Positions 37,722-49,599 of a stretch of DNA of 64,000 bases are shown piece by piece. The notes beneath the pieces are model-generated. The model had not been told where the DNA came from. It saw only the letters and a program-made list of their open reading frames with translations, and did not search any database. The translations under genes were made by a program, and so were the position numbers. Each line of letters starts with the position of its first letter. The stretch's first letter is position 1. Origin of the DNA: Homalodisca vitripennis. Taxonomy: Eukaryota > Arthropoda > Insecta > Hemiptera > Cicadellidae. The stretch lies in contig NC_060207.1 of assembly GCF_021130785.1 (NCBI RefSeq), positions 103,652,001 through 103,716,000 of the forward strand, read 5' to 3'.

Positions 37722-37990
37722 TTAACTATATAATTCATTTATTTATTCTATTCTGCTAGCTGACCTCGCGTTACAATTTCTTTAATCACCCTAAAATTTC
37801 ATTCAGCGTAAGGAAAACGAGATATTTGCAAAAAACATTATCGTAATTTTAAATGTCTTAAGCCGCGGACCCGTGATTATATGAGACCTTTGAGGTAAGT
37901 ATTATTACACCAAAATAAATTGGTATGCACATTCTTTATTATTATCTTTCATTCCGAGGTTTGTCCCCTTTTTGCCTTATTTGACTAAGT
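37722..37990 (+). repeat. dispersed repeat, copy B
   Basis: Homologous to copy A (34,840-35,230) with an internal deletion of about 100 bp after CTCGCGTTA. It lies directly after the candidate Helitron-like end. Confidence 0.8.
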
Positions 37991-38778
37991 TATTATACAA
38001 GTACCTAAATTAAAACAAACACTTCTGATATATTTATAAGGAGTTATAATTCAACAGTCAATGTAATGAATATTATTTGAGAGAGATTGATAACATATCG
38101 TTTTTAGCATTTGTAAGGTGAGGTTTAAGTGTATTAATTGTAAGCTACTGTACAAACCAATCATGGATATTAGATAACCTCAAAACTTGATATCTGATTG
38201 TTTGTTGTAATTTAACGGGACACTTATATCAAGTAGGAGAGTTTTCACACAAGGATAAACTCGTATGAAAGAACGTCAGTTTATAGCAGGATTATGCCGG
38301 AGCGTAGCTCGTCCCAGGATATCCCAGATTAGCCCGGGTTCCTTCCCCGCAACAAGTGGCTCACATTTCGCCCTCTCCAACTTTTTCTTGAAAACCGCAT
38401 TTTCGTGTCAAAACAAACAGCTTGGTCGGGTCCTGGAAAATAAAACAAAACTTGTGGTCAGTTTCATTGAAATCAATGAATACAGTTTTAAAATATTTTA
38501 CCTCGTATATTTCAATTTTTGATTAAAAAGAATCAGTTAGTAATAAAATTCTTGTTTGAATTTATGAAGTTTATTAGGATAACACATCTATTGCCCATCA
38601 CATATTGTATCAAACATAACTATAAGAACGTTACTCGTGACAAAAATATAAATTGAGGTTTTGAACCATATCACCTCTTCTTCAGTTGAAAGATACGAGA
38701 AATATTAATTCGACAGCTGTCAAATATATCTGAACCTACCAAAAAGGTAGTGCATGTTAAGACGCACAGTGTGGCAAA

Positions 38779-38780
<2 letters not shown>
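37991..38780. other. no gene recognised; GC-richer patch at 38,285-38,445
   Basis: The patch includes GGAGCGTAGCTCGTCCC and AGCCCGGGTTCC. Both strands have short open frames with no family I know. It may be a scrap of a transposon ORF. Confidence 0.3.

Positions 38781-38854
<74 letters not shown>
38781..38854. repeat. (GT)n microsatellite
   Basis: 74 bp of uninterrupted GT. Confidence 0.97.
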
Positions 38855-38856
<2 letters not shown>

Positions 38857-39988
38857 TTATTGTTTTTGGAGTGGGCGAATTTAATTATAAATTTGCTAAA
38901 ACATAAGGAAAAGGCAATATATGCATTATATTATCAACTACTCCATCAGAAACAACAGTTTTATCGTTATAAATGTAATATTTGCTGTCAATTCGTTCAA
39001 AAGTGGTAGAAATATATTGTCATTGATAAAAACTAACTAAAAATAAACTATTACTTAACATATATGTATTTTTGTCTGCATCTGCGTCAATGATATCTTA
39101 CAATGGTCAATACAAAGCAGTCTTTCGCCACATTCAACAATACATATGGATTCTTTATCATACTTGATACAAATGTTTAAACAATATCCTTATAATTTTA
39201 TAACGAGTAAATTCCTGTAACATCACGTTGAAAGCGTATTTTTAAATTTTCATCTATGAACCCTTCCTTGGAGACTGTCTTTATATTAACTCGTGAAGTT
39301 TTATTTATGGTTTCTTGTGCCTCTCATGTTCTTAATATGGCTCGGACGTACCAGCAGCAACAAATCCGTTTGCCTCCTATCTTTAAAATAAGATATAACA
39401 TGTATTAATGCATTGATTATTTTATAAACATGATTAAATTTATAACGTGATTTTTCAACATTCTGTTTTCCGTACGACCCAGAAGCATAACAAGAGGAAT
39501 GGTTTTAGCATAACAATTATAATACAACACCTATTACATTCAATTTACTTTGACCACTTATTGTTTTTGGAGCTAATTCATAATTGTTGAAAAAGACAAT
39601 TCGGAATATCTCTACACTAACTCTCCATCAGAAATATACTTTACTAAGGATTATAATTGTAATATGTTCCGAGTTAATTAGTAGTTTCCGTTTTTGCTGA
39701 GTTTTCTTAGTATTTGTATTATAACTTATATAAATATACGATTAAAAATATTCAATAATGATTTTAAAAACTTGTAATTAATTAAGATTAGACTTATTAG
39801 ATATATTTTCTAAGCTAAACGTCTAAAATGTACCTGTGAAATAGTACCTAATATTTAATTCAGTGATTGAAACAGGCTTCGCTGACATACAACACAATAG
39901 TATATAGCTGATTCATTATTGACAGATGGAACAAAAAACAACCATGCAGCATAGAAATTTTCATATTTCCCCGGCAAACAAAAAAGGA

Positions 39989-40004
39989 TGTGTGTGTGTG
40001 TTCA

Positions 40005-40078
<74 letters not shown>

Positions 40079-40123
40079 CGCGCGCGTCGTTGAAGCCTCC
40101 TGAGTAATAGGCTTCAACGACGC
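39989..40123. repeat. (GT)n-(CG)n array abutting a perfect 15-bp hairpin
   Basis: Imperfect then pure GT (39,989-40,070) switches to CG (40,071-40,086). Overlapping the end is a perfect stem GCGTCGTTGAAGCCT (40,084-40,098) / complement (40,109-40,123) with a 10-nt loop. The sequence after it (CGCTCAGCCAATTTCCATG, 40,121) recurs at 40,443 with small differences. Confidence 0.93.
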
Positions 40124-40689
40124 TCAGCCAATTTCCATGTTTGGACATGCAAATCTAATATCAAGTCTAAAATTGAAAGCTTTCTCAAGATATTTGTCCT
40201 ATGATACATTTACTTTTTTTATTTAATTACATTGGGATTCATATCAGTGTTTAAATAATAAAAGGCTACACACCCATAAAATGAAGATAGGTGTGTTGGG
40301 ATAATTAGGCTACATGTTTCAGTATGTCACATATTATAATCTCGTATGATTGTGCTATTTTGTTTACAAATCTTTTTATTTTTCTAGTTTTACATTGCTA
40401 TCATGGTTATACCAATAAGACTAAAGTAGAAATATATGTTAACGCTCAGCCAAATTCCATGCTGTTACATGTTAATGACTAAGTTTTATATCTGTGACAA
40501 CCTTACCAAATTCAATAGCTCTTCCAACGCTCCTTCCTCATATATTTTTATTTTATTCATGTTTTGGTTCTTTTTATGCTGCTGGCTTCGTAAAAACTGA
40601 AAATATATTATTAGATAAATGTTGCTTATGTCATGTCAACTCTTTCTATGTATTGTATATATTCTCATGACATGGAATTATTGTTACTT

Positions 40690-40712
40690 ATTATTATTAT
40701 TATTATTATTAT
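40690..40712. repeat. (ATT)n microsatellite
   Basis: Short trinucleotide run. Confidence 0.9.
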
Positions 40713-41834
40713 AACCGTTATAGGTAAATTCTGTAAGGTTACTTTATTTTTGACGCTCAATGGCTATTGGTTGTTTTAATAGATAAGACAAAGGCACTTA
40801 AACAACAAGACGGTGACTTAACTCCTCAGGTGACAGCGGTCGTTTTACCATTTGCATAAATTGTATGGAATTTTATAAATAACAAAATTCGTAGTACTAT
40901 GACGAAAGTTCAATGTATATTATACTAATGTGATATTTTGACTACTTAAGAATTAAATTAGTATTAATTTAGTATTTGTAAAACCATTCGTTTTGATTCT
41001 ACTACTTACCTTCAAGAAAAGACTTTTGTTAGTTTGATAGATGTGATTTTTACCTTTATAGAGCTTTAAATACTAAAAATATATCGTTTTATACACTTTC
41101 AAAACTAAATACCAGTAGTTACAAGTACATTTCCCATTTTAACAAGTAGCAACATCAAATTGCATCACACGAATTGGGGATTAACCTAGTGGTGACTAAC
41201 ACCAAGATTCATCCTACTCTTGACCGTACAATATACAATATTGAGTGGAAAAAATAAATAAAAGTCTTTGAATACTCTCTTTGTGTGACGCTTCAGTAAA
41301 GAGATCCTTAGAAGAAAGGCGAGAGCTGAGTCGCGATAATGGCGTGGTGGTTGTGCTGAGGGGAGGTGAAGGGGAGAAGGGTTCCGGGACCTTTGTGGAG
41401 TAATGGGCTGTCGGCTCTGATTAATCTGGACCTTAAAGTGTGACTAAGTCAAGACAGTTCAAAGGTTGGCCGACACTTTGTCGTTACAAACAATCACCCC
41501 ATTTTTCAATCAGAGTTTGGAAAAACTCAATATCGAAGAGAAACTGGTGCTACTGTTCCAACACGTATACAATGACTTACTTATGGTGCATATGTTACAT
41601 GAGCATTAACGAAAATGTTTACGTTAGTATTAATGGTTAACTATGATGCAACAAGAAAACAGCAGAATTAAAAAATTGAAACAAAGAGATTTTAACTTGT
41701 GAAAATGTTAAAACATGGGGCTTAATTATCCCAACACAAACAACAATATTTCATGGTGATTTGGTATGAAGGCTTGTATTATTTAAACAATGATATAAAA
41801 CCCAATGTGAGAACAAAATGAGATTGTATTACGT

Positions 41835-42345
41835 GACAAGATATCTCGAAAAAGATTTTATCTGTAGGCTTCAAATTGTATATGCAACTTTATTTCTACA
41901 AAGACGAGAATGATTTTGTTGATGTTGTATGTCCAACCATAGAATTGACTGAGCTCATTAAAGCCTTCACTCAATAGGCTGTAAATATATCTTTTGTCTG
42001 CTGGAAGATGTAAAAATGTCTTTGCCGTATACAGTTCTATCTCTCAATAATGTAATGAGCATGAAATCTTGCATTGAACCTCAGCGAAGCCTGATACATA
42101 AACATTGTGTGACGTACTCCTACCTTGTACTATGAAGGCCTTTTTATTATTGACTGAGGGTTCGAAACGTCACTAACTCAAGGTGCACGACAAATATCGT
42201 TTCTCTCTGTCTATCTGCCAGCACGATATCTCGAGAACAGACTTAAAATTTTGAATGAAGTTCTATTTCCATATAGGTAACGTCGAGTTTGATGAGTATG
42301 CGTTTCACTCTATGAGACTTGGCTGAGAATTTGGCTAAAATTCTT
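41835..42345 (+). repeat. two diverged copies of the 'TCTCGAGAAC' dispersed repeat
   Basis: ACAAGATATCTCGAAAAAG (41,838) and CACGATATCTCGAGAACAG (42,223), each followed by similar text (TGTATATGCAACTTTATTTC versus GAAGTTCTATTTCCATATAGG), resemble 18,745-18,830. Such strings are widespread in insect interspersed repeats. Class not identified. The GC-richer stretch 41,320-41,410 upstream has no recognisable gene. Confidence 0.45.
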
Positions 42346-43172
42346 CGCACACTTTTAATTGGTCTTCTATATAACTGTGACGGTAACAGAAAATATGAAA
42401 AGTAATACATTTTTAAACAAATTGAGTAAATCATATGCTACTTTAACGTTTACCATATAAGTGTCTAATGCCGAACCGATGTAAAGAGTTCATTTAGAGC
42501 TTCTTCTTCGCCAACCTTTTTAGATCTCATTAGACGAACGTCACTGCAGATTCCAGACGTTGCAAGAAGAGGAAGGTGGACTGGAGCTAAAGTCAAGATC
42601 CCCATTAAATCTACCCTTCCCACCTAATCCACGTTATGGATTGACTAACATTCAATATTCAGACACACACAGAGGACAGCTTGTAATCTCACAAATCACG
42701 AACGTCTAATGAGTAGGTAAACAATAAATGTTCCCTAAATAATGAAAAACATCCGTACGTACCTAAAAAGAAACTTAATGTTTAATCATACTAAAAATTA
42801 GGTATATTTGTCTAACCTGTTTTGTTTTCTCGGTCTCAGACAAATATTAATATTACAAACTATGTGAAGTCTCGCAGTTCTGATCTTGGCTCACCTACTG
42901 CAGTTTACATGGTGGCCATGAAATATTGTTTGTGTGTTGTTGTTATTGTAGAGAAAATATACAGTTCCAAGAAGGTGAAAACCTTTTATGGGTTTTTATT
43001 TCTTATAACACTGTTATAACATAATTGTTTTGAAGACAGAAAACATAAACGATCTTTGTTTTATTCTAAGAAGAATGCATAGGCTTAAAGAAGAACAGGT
43101 TTTTGCCAGTGTTTTAATCAGGGCCAACGAAAACTGTCAAAGAAAAGTATATGTACATTTTACACTATGTAT

Positions 43173-43194
43173 ATGTGTGTGTGTGTGTGTGTGT
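43173..43194. repeat. (GT)n microsatellite
   Basis: Short GT run followed by a T tract. Confidence 0.95.
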
Positions 43195-43904
43195 TTTTTT
43201 TTCAAGGATTGCCATAATTTAAACATGTTTTAAGTAAGGAATTGTTTTATTACAGCTCTTTATAATATAAAAACTTGTCCCACCAATCAATTATCTTTCA
43301 AATACGAGTACATGTTGCACATATTTATCTTTAACAGGCTTTATGTATACCTAATAGTTAGATACCCTCACATTATTCAAAAATTGTTCATTTTTAATAT
43401 CTCAAAAATAGGCTGTAAAGATTAACCCGATCGACTATAAATTTCCCTTTAGTGACAACCAGATTTCACCCCTAGAAGTTTTGCAGTACTTACTAACTTA
43501 ATTATTATTTACTAATTAACTTATTGTACGTTGTACGTACGTAGAGAACGTAGTTTAATTTTGTTAATCATCAGTGCGAAAACGAACGTTCAAATTGACA
43601 ACTTTATCAATATTAATCGTAGTTAAGACCCATACTAAAGAAAAATGTATTGTGAAGATTTTGTAATTTAGCCATACGACAAGTGAAGAAGCGAAATTAT
43701 TAGAGTTGTATTTTAAACAAAACAATGGGCAATGGACATTATCCCAATTTCCGTAAGTGATTTTCTAAACTCTTTTGTGAACTCCTTCCCAAATGGGTGT
43801 CTAGCGTTTCCATTCTGCTTACACGATCTGTAAGTTCTTCTCGCTATCCAGAGATACAGAAACACCCCAGACAACCCTACTGAGTCTCAGTTGCTCTGAC
43901 TTCT

Positions 43905-44095
43905 CGAGGGGCGCTGCGTGGCGACTTATCAGCGACATGTGATACTGTGCCCCCCCAGCCACCCGCGCCGTACCGCCTCCCCTGCCCCCGTCAGATCTCG
44001 GTCTCAGACCTCCCCTCTGATCTGGCAGCCATTTCCTCCCCCTCCTCCGCGCTTTGTCCCTGTCATGCTCCCTGACTACCCGTCCCATCCTATTA
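43905..44095. promoter_or_regulatory. GC-rich pyrimidine-skewed island
   Basis: C/T-rich plus strand with repeated CCCCC, CCTCC and CCGCG inside AT-rich DNA. The minus strand stays open for 98 codons with an Arg/Gly-rich product (GGRGGG), which is expected from composition. It could be a promoter, enhancer or exon. I cannot decide. Confidence 0.25.
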
Positions 44096-44099
44096 AAAC

Positions 44100-46960
44100 A
44101 ATTAACTACGCCCATTAGGTTCTACAGAATGCTCTTATTGTTTGATAACGATACCCTTGTCATATTCCTGTTCTTATTCACTTTAAAGAAACTTTCCCCG
44201 CGCAACTTCAGCGATTCGCTTTTGAAATTTAAATAAGGACGGTGGCACCGACAGATCCTCGACAGTAGAAAGATTTACAGAGCGTCAGAAATACAAGACG
44301 GGAAATAATATACATAACGTGGCTTTTATAAAAAAAACTTAATAAAGTCATTCGAATTACATCCGGCAGTTTTAATTGTCCTGTAAATAAATTGATAATA
44401 TAAGATTCTTGCTATTATTGATAGGATTTATTACAGTCTACAACTTTCTATTTTGATCAGTAAGTTGACTTATTAAATCTGATTATCTTTTTACAGGAAG
44501 TTAATTATTTTACTTTATATGTTATTTTTATGTACAGAGTGATATATGGTCCATTTTAAACAATTTACCACGAATTAGAAAACCTATGTTACGTTGGATA
44601 TCGTCTCAAGTACATATTATTTGGGGAAACACTGTGAGTGCGTAATCTGCATATGTTAAGGGGAGGAACTGAAAAACCTATCATATACCATCAACATTCC
44701 CCATTACAGTGTATTAGGTGTCTTTTAATGATGTCTCAGTAATGATCATTTCGTGTATATTAATAAAACTCAAGTGAAATTAATTATTTACTACAAGTGT
44801 AGTCGGTTTCCCTTAAAAGTAAAAAATTATATTAACTGTATTTATAGTTGGTTTTGTACATTTTACTCAATATTATTGATTTTAGTGTCATTTTTAAAGA
44901 ACTTAAGAACACATTTTGGTACTTTTTCACTACTAATGGTCTGTCCAAGAAAATCCTTAAAATGACTAGATGCACTGATTATGCAGAATGCGGTAATTAA
45001 AATATTTTACTCTTCTCTTTTCCCCTGCTTAATTTAAAAATACCATTAAACAACAAATACAACAAAACTAAATAGAGCTTATCGTACTACATGATGCATT
45101 TTCACAAATACGAGTACATGTAAACAAAATATATGTGTAATATTGGTTTGTACAAAGCAGGTGAACTCTCATATGAATTTCATTCTAATTTTGATAACAA
45201 TATATCTTTGCATCCTTGCAGCCAATATTGATTTATTTAGTGAAACCTTCGTTTCCAAAATCCATCCGTTCACAATACTATTACACTGGAGGCTGGAGTC
45301 TCGCTAAAACCTTCACACGTATTTGCAGTACCGCTTGAATCTCTGGGAACACACATGATAGCTACGTACGTCATGTAACTAGGGTGGGAAGAGTTGATTC
45401 AATGTCAATGTTAAAAGTAGCTCTAAGTTCACTCTCCGCTTATTGCAGCTTCTGAAAACTGACGCTGTCACAGGCTTGACGTCTACGTCTGAAAATATAA
45501 ACAAAATTCGACAACGAAGGGGCTCAATGCGAACTCTTTACATCGTTTCAAAAACAGAGATACCTAGACTACAAAAATAATAAAGTGTTATATAGGTGAA
45601 GAGTTGTTCGTCTCAGACCTTTTCTAATCTCTTAAAACGTATATGACTCCAGATTCCACGCGTCACGTCTCTGATAGCGTCAGATTTCAGACACTGCATT
45701 AAGTGGAAGGTGAACTGGAGATATATATATATATATATAACTGGAGACTCAAAACTTATATGTAGTATGAATTATATTATTATATCGCGTTGCACTTATC
45801 ACACCAATACATTAGCATACGATGGTATCTTCTTGATTTGTCAGAATTTCATCGTTTTTTAACGTATAGCTTATCAAAACTTCTAAGGTTTTATACAATT
45901 CGAACAATGATAAATTTCAATTTGTTTACTTTTTCAGTTTGTAAAACCCTTATATTTAATGTAACTCTTTATTGGGGGAAGGGTTAAATATTGAGTGACC
46001 GCGCTACAAATACTTTTTATTTAAGTTCTGTAGAGTAAAATACAATATTTTGAATGGTTAAGTTATGAGGCTTTGGCTAGGATTTACATTTCAGTTTGCA
46101 AACCAACTTTAATTTCCCTGCATCGGCCTTTTGAAAGAATAAAGAATAATACCCACACAATATAAACACTCTAATTTACTATAGTAGAAGGATTTGTAAT
46201 AACTAACCTTAGGATTTCAATCCCCTTCAGCTGCAAACGTATTTTCTCTAAATATTTATTCCATTCATACAACATTCGTAATTCGATCTGTCGGGTAAGA
46301 TTATAAAATTTGTTTTAATGCGACAATTTTTGAAAATGTAGCTTCTCTGTAGTTAGCCTGTGCCAACACACTGTAGACGATTCAAGGATAGACCTCAGGG
46401 TTTTCTAAAATATTTCTAAAATAAGTTGTTTATTTGTAACATATTTTGTTAAGTTTATTTCCAAAAACTTTAATTGTTAGTAAGAGGGACAACCAGAGCC
46501 TGCATTACACGAGACACTACAGGCATTAGATCCGTGCTATTGGTCATCCTGACTATTATAGTACAGCGCGAGAAACATTCGTAGCGATGTTATTATGATA
46601 CCGTGGAATGTTCTCAGAACTTCTGCCACGATGTTTGTTAATGACACAAGTGTTAATTACACTCTACCCTGTCCCTGCCCTCACACCCCCGCCACAAGCA
46701 GCCATAGCGACAACACTACTGCGACAATAGCTCGGCTGCTGCTACAGTGCACTCTCTTTCAAAGACAAATTTAGTTAGGGTTGATAATTCATCATACATG
46801 CAGTGTTATTTGTTTTAGTACTATTAAATGTTATACTAAATGTACCACCTATAAAATATTGTAAACTGCTATAAACAATTAAAACAACTTATAACAGAGA
46901 ACTTGACTTAATTTCTTGGAATGCTCAAATACCTATGGCATTTGCTAATAGGTACTGCGA
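44100..46960. other. no gene recognised
   Basis: AT-rich. A short TA run lies at 45,721-45,739 within text (AAGGTGAACTGGAG) that resembles 42,568-42,588 (AAGGTGGACTGGAG), probably two old copies of one repeat. A GC-richer patch at about 46,660-46,740 has no clear gene. Confidence 0.35.
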
Positions 46961-46979
46961 CTGAATGGCCAGGTCTTAC

Positions 46980-47045
46980 ACACGCACGCACCCTCACACC
47001 CACGAGCTCAGAAGGTTGGGACCCTTCTGGCGCAGCACTCGCCAT
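46980..47045 (-). CDS. possible first coding exon (MASAAPEG...)
   Basis: On the minus strand an ATG with good context (GAAAATGGCG, A of ATG at 47,045) opens MASAAPEGSQPSELVG and continues to VRVRAC. There a GTAAGA donor-like site follows (about 46,979). The codons are GC-rich compared with the flanks. The patch at 47,220-47,290 (GGGCGGG, CCGGGCC) upstream could be its promoter. No second exon was found, so this is a low-confidence start exon. Confidence 0.25.
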
Positions 47046-48380
47046 TTTCTGTCTTCTGTTAACACATTAGTAACATATTTGTAAGTAAGCGAATACTCTG
47101 AGATTATTTAATTCTTTTATACGTTGTTAGATATAATTTTTCTTGTTTATATGCTAATCACTTTAAAATCACATTCGAAACCAAAATCTGAATTTAATTA
47201 GGAAACTAGGTAACTAACAGGGCGGGAAAGCTGCCGGGCCTAATCCCTGCACTTGTGTGTGAGTGTGATACTACCTGAGCCTAGCTGCACTCGTTGTTTA
47301 CTAGTACTATAATACAGTACAGGTTTCAGACAATATAAACCCACAATCTAGCATTTCGGATAAGTTAAAAATCTCAAAATTAATCAAGCAATTAATTCAA
47401 CTGACTTCAATTTACGACAAAAGGAACTCTTCTTGTATGCTTCATATGTTCATTTTACAAAACTATAACTGACTAAAGTTTGTGTTTTCCTTATTGAATT
47501 TTAAATAATTGTATTTAATGATTAATAAAATGTGTATAATAACAAAAGACATGTCAATGATATACGTGTTTTACAGCATTACGTTTGAATAATAAAACAT
47601 ATTTTAAAATATTTAACTGTGCCCAATAACTATTACGTGTTTTAGAATAGTTAAGCATAGGGCCACATATCCTATTTAACCTCAGATCAACTATTTATAT
47701 CTTGTAATCAATCCTAAAAATATACGTATTTAGGTAAAACGTTATTTTATTATATATGTATATTATCAACGTCTCAGGAAATCTCGAGAATGAAATGAAC
47801 TGAGACTAGAAATTATGCAAGCACCTCAGCGAAGCCTGTTCGCGACACGTGGTGTGGCACACTCTGGCCTCGTCAGTGCGGTGACCATAACACCTGGAGT
47901 TTATTGATGGTTCTAGTAACTAAGACACGACACAACAGAGTAACATATTAGCTAACGTTACATAATATTATATGGTATAATACGTTTCTCCATGACGATA
48001 CTGTTCTAGAGACTAAATATTTCTAGAGAATGTGGCTTTATCTGTTAAAATTCAGGATTTTGGAAAGTCAATCGGGCCAGTATGGCGGCTACCAAAACCC
48101 GAGGTCTTTCAATTTATACTTGATCTCAGGAACTTGTAGAGCCCTGGTAGAGTAGTGTTTCTAGACGGCAGGATATTCCATCAGCGGGGAAGGAGTGCTA
48201 TTATAAGACTGGGATATAATAGAATATTGCCATTAGAACATAGGTTATACCACCATCGTCATGTCATAAAACCATAATGATCCCACGGCATCGTCTATTA
48301 ATTATTATGACGCGGTTGCATACAACATTAGCTTTTTGGTATATGTGTATTGCATGCGTGGTACTTAAAGTTGTGGAAAC

Positions 48381-49096
48381 TTGTAGAAGTAGTGCACCAC
48401 ATTTCTCAGTACGTTTATGTTCTATTAGGAGTTTGTATTCTACTCTTGTGTACGTTTATATTCTATTTATTTATTGATGAAAATGTTGACGGGGTCCAAG
48501 TAATGTAATTACAGATCTGAACGAACAAGAGGATAGACTGGAGTACGAAAAGCACTAACTTGTAGAAGTAGTGCACCACATTTCTCAGTACGTTTATGTT
48601 CTATTAGGAGTTTGTATTCTACTCTTGTGTACGTTTATATTCTATTTATTTATTGATGAAAATGTTGACGAGGTCCAAGTAATGTAATTACAGATCTGAA
48701 CGAACATGAGGATAGACTGGAGTACGAAAAGCACTAACTTGTAGAAGTAGTGCACCACATTTCTCAGTACGTTTATGTTCTATTAGGAGTTTGTATTCTA
48801 CTCTTGTGTACGTTTATATTCTATTTATTTATTGATGAAAATGTTGACGAGGTCCAAGTAATGTAATTACAGATCTGAACGAACAAGAGGATAGACTGGA
48901 GTACGAAAAGCACTAACTTGTAGAAGTAGTGCACCACATTTCTCAGTACGTTTATGTTCTATTAGGAGTTTGTATTCTACTCTTGTGTACGTTTATATTC
49001 TATTTATTTATTGATGAAAATGTTGACGAGGTCCAAGTAATGTAATTACAGATCTGAACGAACATGAGGATAGACTGGAGTACGAAAAGCACTAAC
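48381..49096. repeat. tandem array: four 179-bp units (minisatellite/satellite)
   Basis: Units start at 48,381, 48,560, 48,739 and 48,918, and the first bases of a fifth start at 49,097 before divergence. All are 179 bp and more than 98% identical. Differences: unit 1 has G at 48,492 where units 2-4 have A; a site at 48,528/48,707/48,886/49,065 alternates A, T, A, T. The units hold stops in all frames, so this is non-coding. A 358-bp dimer duplicated once is the simplest history. Confidence 0.97.
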
Positions 49097-49261
49097 TTGT
49101 AGAAATGGCACAAAACATCGACCCAATCTACCAGTGAACTCAACAGTACATTTTTATGAAATAGAAAAACTGAGTTGAGAGACTAGTTTATATTATTATA
49201 TAAAGGTATAACATTATATAAACCAATAATAACAATAAGTAAAATACTTGCTAGAATTATG

Positions 49262-49590
49262 ATCCAACTAGCGAGTTATCTTCATTTACATTAATATAAG
49301 GTCAATAGCGTAGCAGTAGTCAACTGTAATTTGGACCCCCAGGTATTTAGTTATCTTCAATAGAATTCTGTATATGTAAGACGATAACGTAGCAGTCGTC
49401 AACTGGAATGTAATCCCCAGTTTGTGAGTATAATTTTTGGAATTTGGAAATGGAAGACCAATAACGTAGCAGTAGTCAAATGGAATTTGGTCTCCAGGTA
49501 TTGAGTATCTTCAATGGATTTGGAAATAAATGACCAATAACGTAGCAGTTGTCAACTGGAATTTGGTCCTCAGGTAGTAAGCATCGTCAG
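49262..49590. repeat. second tandem array: about 77-bp units, four diverged copies plus a partial
   Basis: The core ACGTAGCAGTAGTCAACTGG recurs at about 49,308, 49,387, 49,464 and 49,540 (spacings 79, 77, 76). Each is followed by AATTTGG, CCCCAG or CTCAGG, and a GTATCTTCAATGG segment. Identity is about 75-85%. An initial partial unit (AGTTATCTTCATTT, 49,272) precedes it. It is older and unrelated in sequence to the 179-bp array 165 bp upstream. Confidence 0.88.
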
Positions 49591-49599
49591 TGTAATTTA

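Noticed and set aside
43819..44118. 98-codon Arg/Gly-rich minus-strand frame and opposing 66-codon frame
   Set aside because: Composition-driven; no domain, no clear splice sites, both strands equally open.
48277..48477. 66-codon frame entering the 179-bp array
   Set aside because: No conserved start or domain, and the repeat units contain stops in all frames.
48381..49590. CRISPR-like array
   Set aside because: Units are contiguous 179-bp or 77-bp tandem repeats without unique spacers, in eukaryotic DNA.
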